Positions 8,913 through 18,022 of a DNA stretch of 64,000 nucleotides are shown here, one piece after another. Where the stretch lies: assembly GCA_964397565.1 (NCBI GenBank), contig CAYNJC010000006.1:1-64000 (forward strand), given 5' to 3'. A model generated the notes under the pieces. That model searched no databases, was not told the DNA's origin, and saw only the letters and a program-made list of their open reading frames with translations. Numbering within the stretch: position 1 is the first letter of the stretch; each line of letters opens with the position of its first letter. This DNA comes from JAPLST01 sp964397565 (lineage in GTDB: Bacteria > Auribacterota > UBA3054 > JAPLST01). The position numbers were made by a program, and so were the translations under genes.

Positions 8913-10618
8913 ACCATTTTGCATTGTATGGCATGATCACGTGGGCGCTGGCCGGCATGCTGGCGGCAGCATCGCCCTTTCGCGCAACGGCCACGCTCGA
9001 GCGCGGCAGCGCGACAGATGCGCTCGCCACGGTGCGCATCGTGATTCCATCCAAGCATCATATTTATGCAGACGCTTTCACTGTCGTCGCGGCGGGCGGC
9101 GTCGGCATTGCGCATGTGGAGTTGGCCGCGCCCGTCACCAAGTATGACCCGCTCAGCGAAGAAGAGCGGGCCATGTATGAGCATGATATTGTTGCGCAGT
9201 ATCTGCTGACCGGCGCGCTGGTGTATCCGCTGGACGTGACGGTGCGCTACCAGGGGTGCGACGAGACCACCTGTTACATGCCGGAGGTGGCGGTGCTGTC
9301 GCTCCGCCAAGCAATGGTCAACGGTCAAGGGTCAAAGGTCAAAGACAAAACAGAAACAGCATCTGACAACATGGCCACATCGACAACGACAGATGGCGCG
9401 GCAGATCCCGGTGCGGAGGCCGCTCCCTTGCTCAGTAATCAGTGTTCAGTGATCAGTGATCGGTCCGGAAGCAGCGGCAGCATGCGCGGCACAGAAGCCG
9501 CTCCCATGCTACAACTGCTGGATCAGTTTCGCGAGCGGACGCGCGGCGTTGGGTTTATGCCGGCCGACAAATTTCTTGCGTTTCTGGCTGCGCGCGCCCC
9601 TGCGCCCGCCAACGAGGCCGGTGGCGCCCTTGCCACGTTTTCTCAGCGCGGGCTGCTGCTCTCGCTGTTGCTGATTCTGCTGGGCGGCTTGGCGCTGAAT
9701 TTGACGCCGTGTGTCCTGCCGATGATGCCCATCAATCTGGCGATCATCGGCGCCGGCACGCAGGCCGGTTCGCGTCTGCGTGGTCTTGCGTTGGGCGGCG
9801 TATATGGCCTGGGCATCGCCGTCGCCTATGGCGCGCTCGGCGTGGTGGTTGTCTTGACCGGCGCGCAGTTTGGCGCGCTCAACAGCACGGCGTGGTTCAA
9901 TATTCTGATCGCCGCCATTTTTGTCGTGCTGGCCTTGGCGATGTTCGATATCGTTCAGATTGATTTCACCCGCTATCAGCACGCCGCCGTCGGCGCGCGC
10001 GTCAAGCGCGGCGGGTTTGTCACGGCCTACCTGGTCGGCACGGTCGCGGCGCTGCTGGCGGGCGCATGCGTCGCGCCGGTTGTCATTCAAGTGCTGGTGC
10101 TGGCCACGACGCTCTATGGCCGTGGCGTGCATGCGGGCTTGTTGCTGCCGTTTGTGCTCGGGCTGGGCATGGCGTTGCCGTGGCCGCTGGCGGGTGCGGG
10201 CCTGGCGTGGCTGCCCAAGCCGGGCGCGTGGATGGTGCGCGTCAAGCAGGGCTTCGGCGTGCTCATTCTGGCGATGGCGCTGTGGTACGGCTACGAGGGC
10301 TATCGCCTTGCGCGCGGCGCGCCGGTTGCGGTCGCGGACCGCATCTGGCGCACGTCACTCCCCGCCGCGCTGGCCGAAGCGCAGCGCACTCACAAGCCTG
10401 TCTTGATCGATTTCTGGGCGATGTGGTGCAAGAATTGCCTCGCGATGGACACGGTCACATTCAAAGACCCGCGCGTGCGCGCCGCTCTGAGCGCTTTGGT
10501 CCCTTTGAAACTACAAATTGAACAATTTGACGACCCGCGCGTCAAACCGATTATAGATCACTTCAAAATCATGGGGTTGCCTACCTATATTGTGCTTGAA
10601 CCACGTCAGGAGCAGTAA
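8909..10618 (+). CDS. dsbD: Thiol:disulfide interchange protein DsbD
   Basis: Moves electrons from cytoplasmic thioredoxin through the membrane to periplasmic reductases. The 569 residues show the three DsbD modules: an N-terminal periplasmic domain with Cys117 and Cys122 (CDETTCYMP); an eight-helix membrane domain with Cys268 (LTPCVLPM) and Cys387 (AGACVAPV); and a C-terminal thioredoxin domain with WAMWCKNC (Cys507, Cys510) and cis-Pro GLPTYI. The E. coli alpha-domain cysteines are spaced one residue further apart. The linker at residues 134-202 is unusually long and built from repetitive DNA (see 9310-9515). The start ATG overlaps the FmdB stop. The stop overlaps the RBS of the next gene. 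Confidence 0.93.
   Translation: MNHFALYGMITWALAGMLAAASPFRATATLERGSATDALATVRIVIPSKHHIYADAFTVVAAGGVGIAHVELAAPVTKYDPLSEEERAMYEHDIVAQYLLTGALVYPLDVTVRYQGCDETTCYMPEVAVLSLRQAMVNGQGSKVKDKTETASDNMATSTTTDGAADPGAEAAPLLSNQCSVISDRSGSSGSMRGTEAAPMLQLLDQFRERTRGVGFMPADKFLAFLAARAPAPANEAGGALATFSQRGLLLSLLLILLGGLALNLTPCVLPMMPINLAIIGAGTQAGSRLRGLALGGVYGLGIAVAYGALGVVVVLTGAQFGALNSTAWFNILIAAIFVVLALAMFDIVQIDFTRYQHAAVGARVKRGGFVTAYLVGTVAALLAGACVAPVVIQVLVLATTLYGRGVHAGLLLPFVLGLGMALPWPLAGAGLAWLPKPGAWMVRVKQGFGVLILAMALWYGYEGYRLARGAPVAVADRIWRTSLPAALAEAQRTHKPVLIDFWAMWCKNCLAMDTVTFKDPRVRAALSALVPLKLQIEQFDDPRVKPIIDHFKIMGLPTYIVLEPRQEQ
9310..9515. repeat. Repeat-derived insert in the dsbD linker
   Basis: The linker DNA contains runs of GGTCAA words (9315-9345), repeated CAGTGATCAGTGAT-type words (9435-9460), and two copies of the dispersed word (G/A)GGCCGCTCCC or AGAAGCCGCTCCC at 9415-9430 and 9490-9505. 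It is read in frame as a low-complexity linker without stop codons. Confidence 0.5.
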
Positions 10619-10619
10619 C

Positions 10620-13600
10620 ATGAAAAAACTCATAAAATGGTTGGTGCGCCTAACCGCGGTGCTGGTGGTTGTGGTCGTGGTCGTCGTGCTCGGCGCAGTC
10701 GGCTTGAGCATGACCGAATGGTTTGTCAAGAGCATCGCCTTGCCGATGGTCAGCGACCAGACGCCGTATAACATTTCGTTGACGCACTGGCGCTTCCGCC
10801 CGTGGTCGTCGCTGGCATTTCAAGGCTTGGTCGTCCGGCAAAAGGACATCCCAGCCGGCCGCGACAACACGATTGCGGAGGTACGCGCCTTTGTTGCCCG
10901 TTATTCGCTGGCATCGTTTCTGCGCAGACATCCCGTGCTCGATTCGATTGAGATTGACACGCCGGTTATCGGCCTGACTAGTGTGCGCGCCCAAGCCGGC
11001 CCCGGCCAGCCCGCGCCCGGAGCGGGCCCGGCGGCAGCTCCCGCGCCTGGAGCGGCGCCCACACCCGCGCCCGCCACCACCACGCGCAAGCCCAGCCGCC
11101 CGCCTGCGCTCGGCGCCCTGGCTCTGCCTTTCACCGCCAAGACTGTGCGGATCAGCAATGCCGAATTCTCGTATCAAGACAATGCCGGCATGCGCGTTCA
11201 AGTACGCGATATGAATCTGAACGCACATGACCTCGGTCCGTCCCAGCGCGGCACGATTGATTTCGCCGGCACGGTCAGCTATGCCGACGGCAAAGAGGTC
11301 GCGATCGAGCGCCTGCCGCTTACCTTCAACGCCGCGTGCACCTTGAACGAATCGATCATGCCCAAGGCGCTGGTCAGCAGTCTGGCGATTTCGAATGTGC
11401 TGGGGCGCGTCGGCACGATGGATCTGCGCTCGCTGGCGACCACCGTGAATCTATCTGTCCAAAGTCTGGATGCCAAGCAATTCACGGTCGAGCGCGCCGT
11501 TGCGCACGTGGACTGGCTCGATCAAGCGCTGGCGCAGGTGCTGGTCACCGGTCGCTTCAATCTGCAACAGATTACAGCAGAGGGCATGATCAATGCCAGC
11601 TTGCGCCCGAGCCCGCTCTGGCAGGTCTTCGTGCCCAAGAAAACCGGCCTTGATATCAGCAGCACGCGCGCCGACCTGAATCTCATGGTCAATGCCGCCG
11701 AGAAGGGCCAGACCCTGACGACGAAAGGCACCTTCAATGTGCAAGACCTCAAGCTCACGCCGCCGAAGGCCTCGCCGCAAGGCATTGCGCCCATGAGTTT
11801 CGCCGGCGCCTTTGATGCCAGTCTCGATCAACGCGACCAGACGTTTGTCCTGCCGCAGCTCAACGTCAACATTTCGCAACGCAGCGTACAGGTGGTATCC
11901 ATACGCACGGAATCGCCAGTCTCGCTGAGTTGGGCGCCGGCCGGCACAACGTCACGTCTGCGCGACGACAGCGCGCGCGTGCGCCTGGATATCAACCAGC
12001 TGTATCTGCCGCAGCTCAACGCCTTCCTCGGCAATGACAAGACCAGCATTAACGATGGCGAGTTGAGTGCCAATCTCGTCTGCGACATCGTCAATCGCGG
12101 TGAGCGCATCGGCGTACAGGGCACGATCGCCGCGGAAAACGTGGAACTGCGCAGCGGCAAAGCCAACTGGCGCAAACTCACGATTAAATCGCAGATTGTG
12201 ACCGAACTCGAAGCCATGTCACTCTTCAATGTGCGCAAGCTGAGCGCCGAGACGCTGCTGGACAAGAACCCGGTCGGCACGCTGGCCGCCGGCGGTTTCT
12301 ACGACCTGCGCGCCGGCAGCAATCGTCTGGCGCTGGCAGTCGCCAAGCTGTCCAGTGAATTGGTCCGGCCTCTGCTCGATCCGCAGAACAAGAATCGCCG
12401 GCTCGACGGCTTGGTCATGACCCTGCAGGCGCTGACGGAAAACAGCGCGCCGAAACAGAGCCCGCAGAATGTCGGCATCAATCTCACGATCGACAATCCG
12501 GCCCGCCGCACTGCCGCCGAATGGGACTCGCTCGCCTGGGATGTCAATGCCACCGTCTCGCCCAAAGAAGCGGTCATCAACACCTGCACCGTGCGCGTCA
12601 GCCCGGCCGCCTGGCAGAACAATCAACTCGCGCTCAAAGGCACGGTCCAGTTCAAGTCCAGCGCGACGCCCAGCCAGCTCGAACTTAGCAGCAAACAATT
12701 TGACGCCACCGTCCTGCTCGACACCTTCATGCCGGCCAAAAAGGCCGCCGGCAAGACCGAGCTCTACCGCAACCAGCTGCCGTGGGACCTTGACACGCTG
12801 TACGCCGCTGGCAGCGCGAATGACGCCGTCCCGGCCCGGCCCGTGGCGCGCGCCATCGCCGCCAGCGAACCGGCGGCGATGAACTTGCAGGGCCGCGACC
12901 TCAACCTGGCCGTGCGCTGCGACGAGCTGCGCGCGCGCGAACTGCTGCTGCGCCCGCTCCACCTTGACGTCGCCGTCAAGGACAACATCGCCTCGCTCGT
13001 CTCGCGCGAGGTGCGCCTGAACAACGGCGAGATCCGCCTGAACGCCAGCGCCAATCTGGCCGTGCCCGGCTTTACCTACACCGCCACCGCGCTTGTGACC
13101 AACGTGCCGTTGCGTCCGCTGATCAACTCCTTCGTGCCCGAGCAGCGCAACAAGGTCGACGGTCTGCTGGCCGCGAATCTTAGCCTGCGCGGCGCCGGCG
13201 TGACCAAACCCAGTTTGCAAAAGGCATTGTATGCGCAAGCCCTCGCCACGGTTGACAACGGTACGCTGCTCAATCCGATCATCCTTGGCGAAATCGGGCG
13301 CACCTTCCACATTCCCAGCATGCAGAGCATCAACATGGCGGATATTGTTGCGCCGGTCGCGGTCGAAAATGGCATGGTCAAGCTCAACGATGCGCGCCTT
13401 GACAGCAGCTCGTTTCATGCCACCATGCGCGGCACGATGGATTTTGACCAACGCCTGGACATGCTGGTCTTCCTCGGCTTGAGCGGCGCGGAAATCATCA
13501 ATCTCTGTTCGGCCTTCGGCGTCACCATGCCGCTCACCAAAAACGTGAATCAGATTTACAATTTGCCCGTGCCCATCCCGGTTCGCGGCACACTCAGTAA

Positions 13601-13766
13601 GCCCAAGGTCGAGATAACCTACACTCAATTTCTCACTGATGTGGTCAAAGCGGTCGGGTTGGATCCGACCGGCGTGCTGCGCGGCGTACTGGATTATATC
13701 CCCAAGGGCCAATCGCCCAAGGTGGACCAAGGCATTAAGATACTCGAGGGCCTTTTCAAAAAGTAG
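10620..13766 (+). CDS. AsmA-like outer-membrane assembly/lipid transport protein
   Basis: A 1048-residue protein anchored by one N-terminal membrane helix (residues 9-31, Val-rich), with the rest in the periplasm. The layout matches AsmA/TamB-type proteins: an AsmA-like start after the helix, long beta-rich repeats, and a C-terminal AsmA_2-like part with GTMDFDQRLDMLVFLGLSG and IPVPVRGTLSKPKVEI-like strands. Such proteins are thought to form grooves that carry phospholipids or help outer membrane biogenesis. A Pro/Ala-rich linker lies at about residues 125-165. The ATG at 10620 has AGGAG upstream within the end of dsbD. The downstream gene hflX starts 6 bp after the stop. Confidence 0.82.
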   Translation: MKKLIKWLVRLTAVLVVVVVVVVLGAVGLSMTEWFVKSIALPMVSDQTPYNISLTHWRFRPWSSLAFQGLVVRQKDIPAGRDNTIAEVRAFVARYSLASFLRRHPVLDSIEIDTPVIGLTSVRAQAGPGQPAPGAGPAAAPAPGAAPTPAPATTTRKPSRPPALGALALPFTAKTVRISNAEFSYQDNAGMRVQVRDMNLNAHDLGPSQRGTIDFAGTVSYADGKEVAIERLPLTFNAACTLNESIMPKALVSSLAISNVLGRVGTMDLRSLATTVNLSVQSLDAKQFTVERAVAHVDWLDQALAQVLVTGRFNLQQITAEGMINASLRPSPLWQVFVPKKTGLDISSTRADLNLMVNAAEKGQTLTTKGTFNVQDLKLTPPKASPQGIAPMSFAGAFDASLDQRDQTFVLPQLNVNISQRSVQVVSIRTESPVSLSWAPAGTTSRLRDDSARVRLDINQLYLPQLNAFLGNDKTSINDGELSANLVCDIVNRGERIGVQGTIAAENVELRSGKANWRKLTIKSQIVTELEAMSLFNVRKLSAETLLDKNPVGTLAAGGFYDLRAGSNRLALAVAKLSSELVRPLLDPQNKNRRLDGLVMTLQALTENSAPKQSPQNVGINLTIDNPARRTAAEWDSLAWDVNATVSPKEAVINTCTVRVSPAAWQNNQLALKGTVQFKSSATPSQLELSSKQFDATVLLDTFMPAKKAAGKTELYRNQLPWDLDTLYAAGSANDAVPARPVARAIAASEPAAMNLQGRDLNLAVRCDELRARELLLRPLHLDVAVKDNIASLVSREVRLNNGEIRLNASANLAVPGFTYTATALVTNVPLRPLINSFVPEQRNKVDGLLAANLSLRGAGVTKPSLQKALYAQALATVDNGTLLNPIILGEIGRTFHIPSMQSINMADIVAPVAVENGMVKLNDARLDSSSFHATMRGTMDFDQRLDMLVFLGLSGAEIINLCSAFGVTMPLTKNVNQIYNLPVPIPVRGTLSKPKVEITYTQFLTDVVKAVGLDPTGVLRGVLDYIPKGQSPKVDQGIKILEGLFKK

Positions 13767-13772
13767 TTGATC

Positions 13773-15050
13773 ATGTACGACGTGCCGCGTCATGATGCGC
13801 CGGAGTCCGCCTGCCTGGTTGGCTTCGATCTGCCCGCCAATATCATCGCCGACCAAAACGTCAGCTTCGCGGAACTGACCGCCCTCGCGCTTACCGCCGG
13901 CGCACAGCCCGTCGCCGAACTGATCTGCAAACGCGCCGCCATTCATCCCGCCTATTTCATCGGTAAGGGCAAGGCCGAGGAATTGGTGCGCCTGTGCCAA
14001 GAGCACGACCTGCATCTCGTCCTCGTTGATCATGACCTCGCGCCCGGCCAAGCCCGCAATCTCGAGCGCATGACCAACGCCAAGATCATTGACCGCACCG
14101 GCTTGATTCTGCAAATTTTCGCCCAGCGCGCCCGCTCGCGCGCCGGCAAACTGCAGGTCGAACTGGCCCAGCTCGAATACTTGCTGCCGCGCCTGACGCA
14201 CCTCTGGTCGCATTTCTCGCGCCAATACGGCGGCCTTGGCACGCGCGGCCCGGGCGAGACCCAACTCGAAGTGGACCGCCGCCGCGTCCAATTGCGCATC
14301 CGCCGTTTGCACGAGCAGCTCGATGCCGTGCGCAAACAGCACGCGGTCCAGCGCGTCCGCCGCCAGCGCGCCGACATCCCGCTCGTCGCCTTGGTCGGCT
14401 ACACCAACGCCGGTAAGTCTACCTTACTGCGCACCCTGACCGACGCCGACGTGCTGATTGAAGACAAGCTCTTCGCCACTCTCGATCCCACCTCGCGCAT
14501 CTGCCAGTGCCCCACCGGCGAACGCTTTATTTTCACCGATACGGTTGGCTTCATTCGCAACCTGCCGCATGGCCTCGTTGCCGCCTTCAAGGCCACCCTC
14601 GAAGAAACCGAGCGGGCCGATGTCTTGCTGCACATCGCCGATGGCACGGCGATTGACCTGGCCTCACAGATCGCCGCCGTTGATGTGGTCCTGCGCGAGA
14701 TCGGCGTGGACCAGAAACCGACCGTGCTGGCGCTCAATAAAGTGGATAAGCTCTCGCATCGCGAACGCCGCGAGTTGCACGCCGCGTATCCCGAGGCCGC
14801 CATGATTTCGGCCCAATATGGCTATGGCTTCAACGACCTGTTCTGCAAATTGCGCGCGCGCTTGCCGGCCACCATGACGCGCCTGCAGTTGCGCATTCCC
14901 TTCCAAAAATCACTGCTGGTCAGCCGGCTGTACGAGCACGGCGAAGTGGTGACCGCGCAATATGCCGAGGATGCCGTGCTGGTGGACGCGTATGTGCCCG
15001 AGCACATGCTGGCCGATCTGCGCCGCTATCGCGCCAAAGAAGTGAAATGA
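13773..15050 (+). CDS. hflX: GTPase HflX
   Basis: A ribosome-associated GTPase that splits stalled or heat-damaged 70S ribosomes. The 425 residues hold the N-terminal HflX domain (AYFIGKGKAEEL), the linker helix with GGLGTRGPGETQLEVDRR, and a GTPase domain with GYTNAGKST (P-loop), DTVGFIRNLP (G3) and NKVD (G4). The C-terminal domain is complete. The ATG at 13773 is preferred over the TTG two codons upstream, although neither has a clear Shine-Dalgarno. The stop overlaps a small downstream ORF as ATGA. Confidence 0.94.
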   Translation: MYDVPRHDAPESACLVGFDLPANIIADQNVSFAELTALALTAGAQPVAELICKRAAIHPAYFIGKGKAEELVRLCQEHDLHLVLVDHDLAPGQARNLERMTNAKIIDRTGLILQIFAQRARSRAGKLQVELAQLEYLLPRLTHLWSHFSRQYGGLGTRGPGETQLEVDRRRVQLRIRRLHEQLDAVRKQHAVQRVRRQRADIPLVALVGYTNAGKSTLLRTLTDADVLIEDKLFATLDPTSRICQCPTGERFIFTDTVGFIRNLPHGLVAAFKATLEETERADVLLHIADGTAIDLASQIAAVDVVLREIGVDQKPTVLALNKVDKLSHRERRELHAAYPEAAMISAQYGYGFNDLFCKLRARLPATMTRLQLRIPFQKSLLVSRLYEHGEVVTAQYAEDAVLVDAYVPEHMLADLRRYRAKEVK

Positions 15051-15181
15051 AAAGCATCAATCGCCGGCAGAACATCAGTTTCATGCGCAAACAGCGCCCA
15101 CAACCGCCGCCGCGCGCCAAAGGCGCCACGACCCAGCGCGGACCTGCGGCGAAAGGCCGCTCATCACCCCGGCCACGCTGA
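15047..15181 (+). CDS. Small basic protein (44 aa), coupled to hflX
   Basis: A short ORF whose ATG overlaps the hflX stop (ATGA) and which ends 2 bp before the next gene. The product would be very basic and proline-rich, starting MKSINRRQNISFMRKQ and ending in Ser/Pro/Arg. The tight packing on both sides suggests that it is translated, either as a real peptide or to couple translation of the lipoprotein gene. There is no recognisable domain. Confidence 0.4.
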   Translation: MKSINRRQNISFMRKQRPQPPPRAKGATTQRGPAAKGRSSPRPR

Positions 15182-15183
15182 CC

Positions 15184-17514
15184 ATGCGCACCTGTGCCCT
15201 GCTGCTGTTCTGCACCGCACTGCTGCTCAGCGGCTGCGCCCGCCGCCCAACGAAGCCGCCGCGCTCCCCCAATCCGACAAATCTTATCCGTCCGATCCGT
15301 CCAATCCGTCGGATCAGCCCGCCCCAGCCCGCCCCGCCGGCCGCCAGCACCAGCTTGGTGCTCGCCGTGCTCGGCCCAGGCAGTCTGCGCGGGCGCATTA
15401 TTCTGGCCAACGGCGCGCCGGTGACGGGCGCATGCGTCTGGGCCGAGCAATTGACCGGCGCGGCAGTGCAAGACTGGCAGCGCCAATTGCGCACGCCGCT
15501 GAAAGCCGCGCCGGGCAGCGTGTGCGTCTCGGACGCCACTGGTGAGTTTGTCATATCCACCGTGCCGCGCGACGCGGCATTTGTCGTCAAGAGCGCGCCG
15601 GCCATGCTGCCGCCGGCGCTGGCTGGGCCGTTCGGCGGCCAACATGCCGTGCCAGAATATGTGACGCTGACCATCCCGCTCGATGGCGGACGCCTGACCG
15701 GCACCTTCACCGATGACACCGGCGCGCCCTGCACCAATGTCATGATCTTCCACACAAAACGGGCGCATGACCCAAACTGGGAGCATGATGAGCGTTTGCC
15801 AGTGATGCTGCAAGTTGATGCAGACGGTTCGTATTTGACGGAAATGCTGGCACCGAACGAATACGAATTCACGTTCTATGCGCCATGGCATTTGCCGCTC
15901 ACGCGCCGCGTCCTGATCCGCCTGGAAAGCGACGAGGCGCTCGATCTGGTGTTCCACGCCATGCCGATCCTGACTGGCATTGTCGTGGACGCCAAGACGC
16001 AACTGCCCGTCATGGGCGCCGTGGTGATTAACACCGACAATGACAGGGGGGATTTCACCAACTGCGAAATCATCCAGACGACTCGCATGGACGGCCTGTT
16101 CACCTGCGTCATGCAAAAATACCTATGTGTTTTCTGTTTCCATGCCGACTATGAAAGCGAGATGTACCAATACCATGGCGCGCAACCGCCCAGCAATATT
16201 GTCATTGCCTTGACGCGCGAGACCGGCACCATCTGTGTGCGCGTGCAAACCCATGCGGGCGCGCCAGTCACAAACGGAGGGGTGCGGCTGGATCCCACCC
16301 CGCCACCCGTGCAAGACAGTTCTTTCTTTACTACTCGACTGCGCGGCGGCTCGGCCTTGTTTGAGCGCATTCAAACGCGCTATGCGCCGTATATCGCGAG
16401 TGCGTTTGATCTCGTGAAATCGCCGCCCATCGCGCTTGCGCCGGGCGAGTACAAGGAAGTCTGGCTGACGTTGCCGCCCATGGGCGCATTGCACTTGCGC
16501 TTCTCCGCACCGGTCATCCGTGGCGGCGGCGGCCCGCGTGACGAGTGGCGGGGTGTCTACGCCGTGTGCCATGGCGCACATGGCATGCGCGAGTTTTATA
16601 CCACCGAGATGACGCCCACCCTCTGGCCCGCACGCGACATGCTGACCGGCATCTATCGCACGGTCGTTGACGGCGATTGCGTCACCCGCTGGGAAACCAA
16701 TGTCGAGATTTTTGCCAGCGCAACCACCGTGCTCGATGTGCCCGTGCTGACCCAAAATGTCGGCGTCATCGAGGGCAGCATCACCACGCGCAATGGCTTG
16801 CCGGTTTCCGGCTATATCACGGTGGACGGCGGCACCTTTCATCGCAGTTTTCCGCCAGACATGTTTCCGGATGGGCGCTTTGCCATTCGCGGCCTTGATC
16901 CGCAGACCGCCTATGATCTTTTTCTCACGCCGGCACCCACCAACATTTATGTGCGCGCCGTGTTGCCCGGCGGCCCGCCGCTGCAACTCGTGATTGACCC
17001 CATGTACCGCCTGACCGGCACGGTCAAAGATGAAAACGGCACGCCGCTGCGCGCGCGCCTGGGCTTCCTCAATCTCGAGTGGAACTGTGACGGCGCGTTT
17101 CAAGTGTTTCCGGTCGCGTGCGGTCGGCATGTGCTGATTGTGGAAGCCGATGGCTATGCGCGCGCATTTCAAGAAGTGGACGTCCAGGACGGCGACGTGG
17201 ATGTGGGCGACATCATCCTGAAAGACCGCGGCGTCACGCTGCGCGGCAGTGTCACGGACACGGCCGGCAATCCATGTTCGAACATGCCGGTTCAAGTCCG
17301 TGCTTATTACGACGAGCGTGCCCGCGCCACTGGCAATTCGTGCTGGGGCGCCTGGCCGCGGCTGATGGGCACGCGCGAGTTTATGGTGCCGGCCGTGCCG
17401 CGCAATGTGCTGATCACCATCGGCGTTGGCCTGGACACGCCGCGCGAGCTCGGCCGGCTGACGGCGGACACCGATTGCGGCACGCTGGTCATCAATCCGG
17501 CCGCCGCGCCGTGA
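15184..17514 (+). CDS. Large lipoprotein with carboxypeptidase-regulatory-like repeats
   Basis: A 776-residue lipoprotein: signal peptide with lipobox LLLSGC (Cys18), then a short Arg/Pro/Ile repeat (LIRPIRPIRRI) encoded by repeated ATCCGTC words. The rest is a string of beta-sandwich modules of the carboxypeptidase regulatory (CarboxypepD_reg) type, recognised by repeats of the pattern G-x-L/V-x-G-x-(V)-x-D-x-x-G-x-P-(hydrophobic). Examples are LRGRIILANGAPVTGA, LTGTFTDDTGAPCTN, LTGTVKDENGTPLRA and LRGSVTDTAGNPCSN. It is probably anchored on the outer membrane and displays binding modules. It follows hflX and the small ORF in a likely operon. Confidence 0.7.
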   Translation: MRTCALLLFCTALLLSGCARRPTKPPRSPNPTNLIRPIRPIRRISPPQPAPPAASTSLVLAVLGPGSLRGRIILANGAPVTGACVWAEQLTGAAVQDWQRQLRTPLKAAPGSVCVSDATGEFVISTVPRDAAFVVKSAPAMLPPALAGPFGGQHAVPEYVTLTIPLDGGRLTGTFTDDTGAPCTNVMIFHTKRAHDPNWEHDERLPVMLQVDADGSYLTEMLAPNEYEFTFYAPWHLPLTRRVLIRLESDEALDLVFHAMPILTGIVVDAKTQLPVMGAVVINTDNDRGDFTNCEIIQTTRMDGLFTCVMQKYLCVFCFHADYESEMYQYHGAQPPSNIVIALTRETGTICVRVQTHAGAPVTNGGVRLDPTPPPVQDSSFFTTRLRGGSALFERIQTRYAPYIASAFDLVKSPPIALAPGEYKEVWLTLPPMGALHLRFSAPVIRGGGGPRDEWRGVYAVCHGAHGMREFYTTEMTPTLWPARDMLTGIYRTVVDGDCVTRWETNVEIFASATTVLDVPVLTQNVGVIEGSITTRNGLPVSGYITVDGGTFHRSFPPDMFPDGRFAIRGLDPQTAYDLFLTPAPTNIYVRAVLPGGPPLQLVIDPMYRLTGTVKDENGTPLRARLGFLNLEWNCDGAFQVFPVACGRHVLIVEADGYARAFQEVDVQDGDVDVGDIILKDRGVTLRGSVTDTAGNPCSNMPVQVRAYYDERARATGNSCWGAWPRLMGTREFMVPAVPRNVLITIGVGLDTPRELGRLTADTDCGTLVINPAAAP

Positions 17515-17551
17515 AATCTGCTATTCCGCATACGGCTGTCCGGCGGTTCTT

Positions 17552-17581
17552 GCTCCCCACCGGGCTTGTCCCGGTGGAAGC
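17552..17581. repeat. REP-like hairpin
   Basis: CCACCGGG (17557-17564) pairs with CCCGGTGG (17570-17577) with a 5-nt loop, flanked by GCTCC and AAGC. It is in inverse orientation to the hairpin at 7985. A second hairpin, CCCACGCC/GGCGTGGG, follows at 17631-17651. Confidence 0.55.
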
Positions 17582-17777
17582 AGAGATTGGTAGCAAGGCT
17601 GGCGGTGCGCCGCGTGCTCAATCTTCTTCACCCACGCCGCAAGGGCGTGGGGGTCGCCGGCGCCAGCAGTGCAGTGCGGCCTCGCCGTTGGATGTGCCAG
17701 GCATCGCCACAAAAGCGCAGACTGCCGACATCTTGGCGGCCGTCAAAGAATCCCGCGCCGACAAAGCCCGCAAATGA
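17574..17777 (+). pseudogene. Possible antitoxin-like C-terminal remnant
   Basis: The reading frame ending at 17777 encodes SPLDVPGIATKAQTADIL followed by AAVKESRADKARK. This resembles the C-terminal toxin-binding tail of some short antitoxins. No convincing N-terminal DNA-binding part is present: the upstream portion runs through REP-like hairpins. The stop overlaps the next start (ATGA). Without a similarity search this remains a guess. Confidence 0.25.
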
Positions 17778-18022
17778 ACGCCTTCAAAAAAGTCCTGTCT
17801 GGTCTCACTGCGTTGTCTTGGCTGCTTTTTCTCTTTTTGGACTATTACTGGCAGATTGTTATCACCAAGGCAGTATGCGATCAGAATGCAACGTATGGCG
17901 AGTTGTATGGACCATTGTCTTTTCTTCGACCAATTGTTTTGATTGCGGCGCTTGTCTTGACAGGCGCGGCACTTTGCATGCTCTTTTTTTCTCAAAACAA
18001 GCAGGAACTGCCGCATGAGTGA
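17774..18022 (+). CDS. Small membrane protein, two predicted helices
   Basis: An 82-residue protein with hydrophobic segments at about 7-26 (VLSGLTALSWLLFLFLDYYW) and 50-72 (IVLIAALVLTGAALCMLFF), and a short polar C-terminus. It has no known family by eye. The start ATG overlaps the stop of the upstream remnant, and its end overlaps the URO-D gene by 8 bp, so it is likely translated together with that gene. It may be a membrane partner of the downstream enzyme, but nothing in the sequence shows this. Confidence 0.5.
   Translation: MNAFKKVLSGLTALSWLLFLFLDYYWQIVITKAVCDQNATYGELYGPLSFLRPIVLIAALVLTGAALCMLFFSQNKQELPHE

Noticed and set aside
12219..14342. A 707-residue open frame on the minus strand across the AsmA-like gene and hflX
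   Set aside because: It covers two well-supported genes on the other strand, has no family pattern, and is of the Ala/Gly/Arg-rich type expected from GC-rich antisense DNA.
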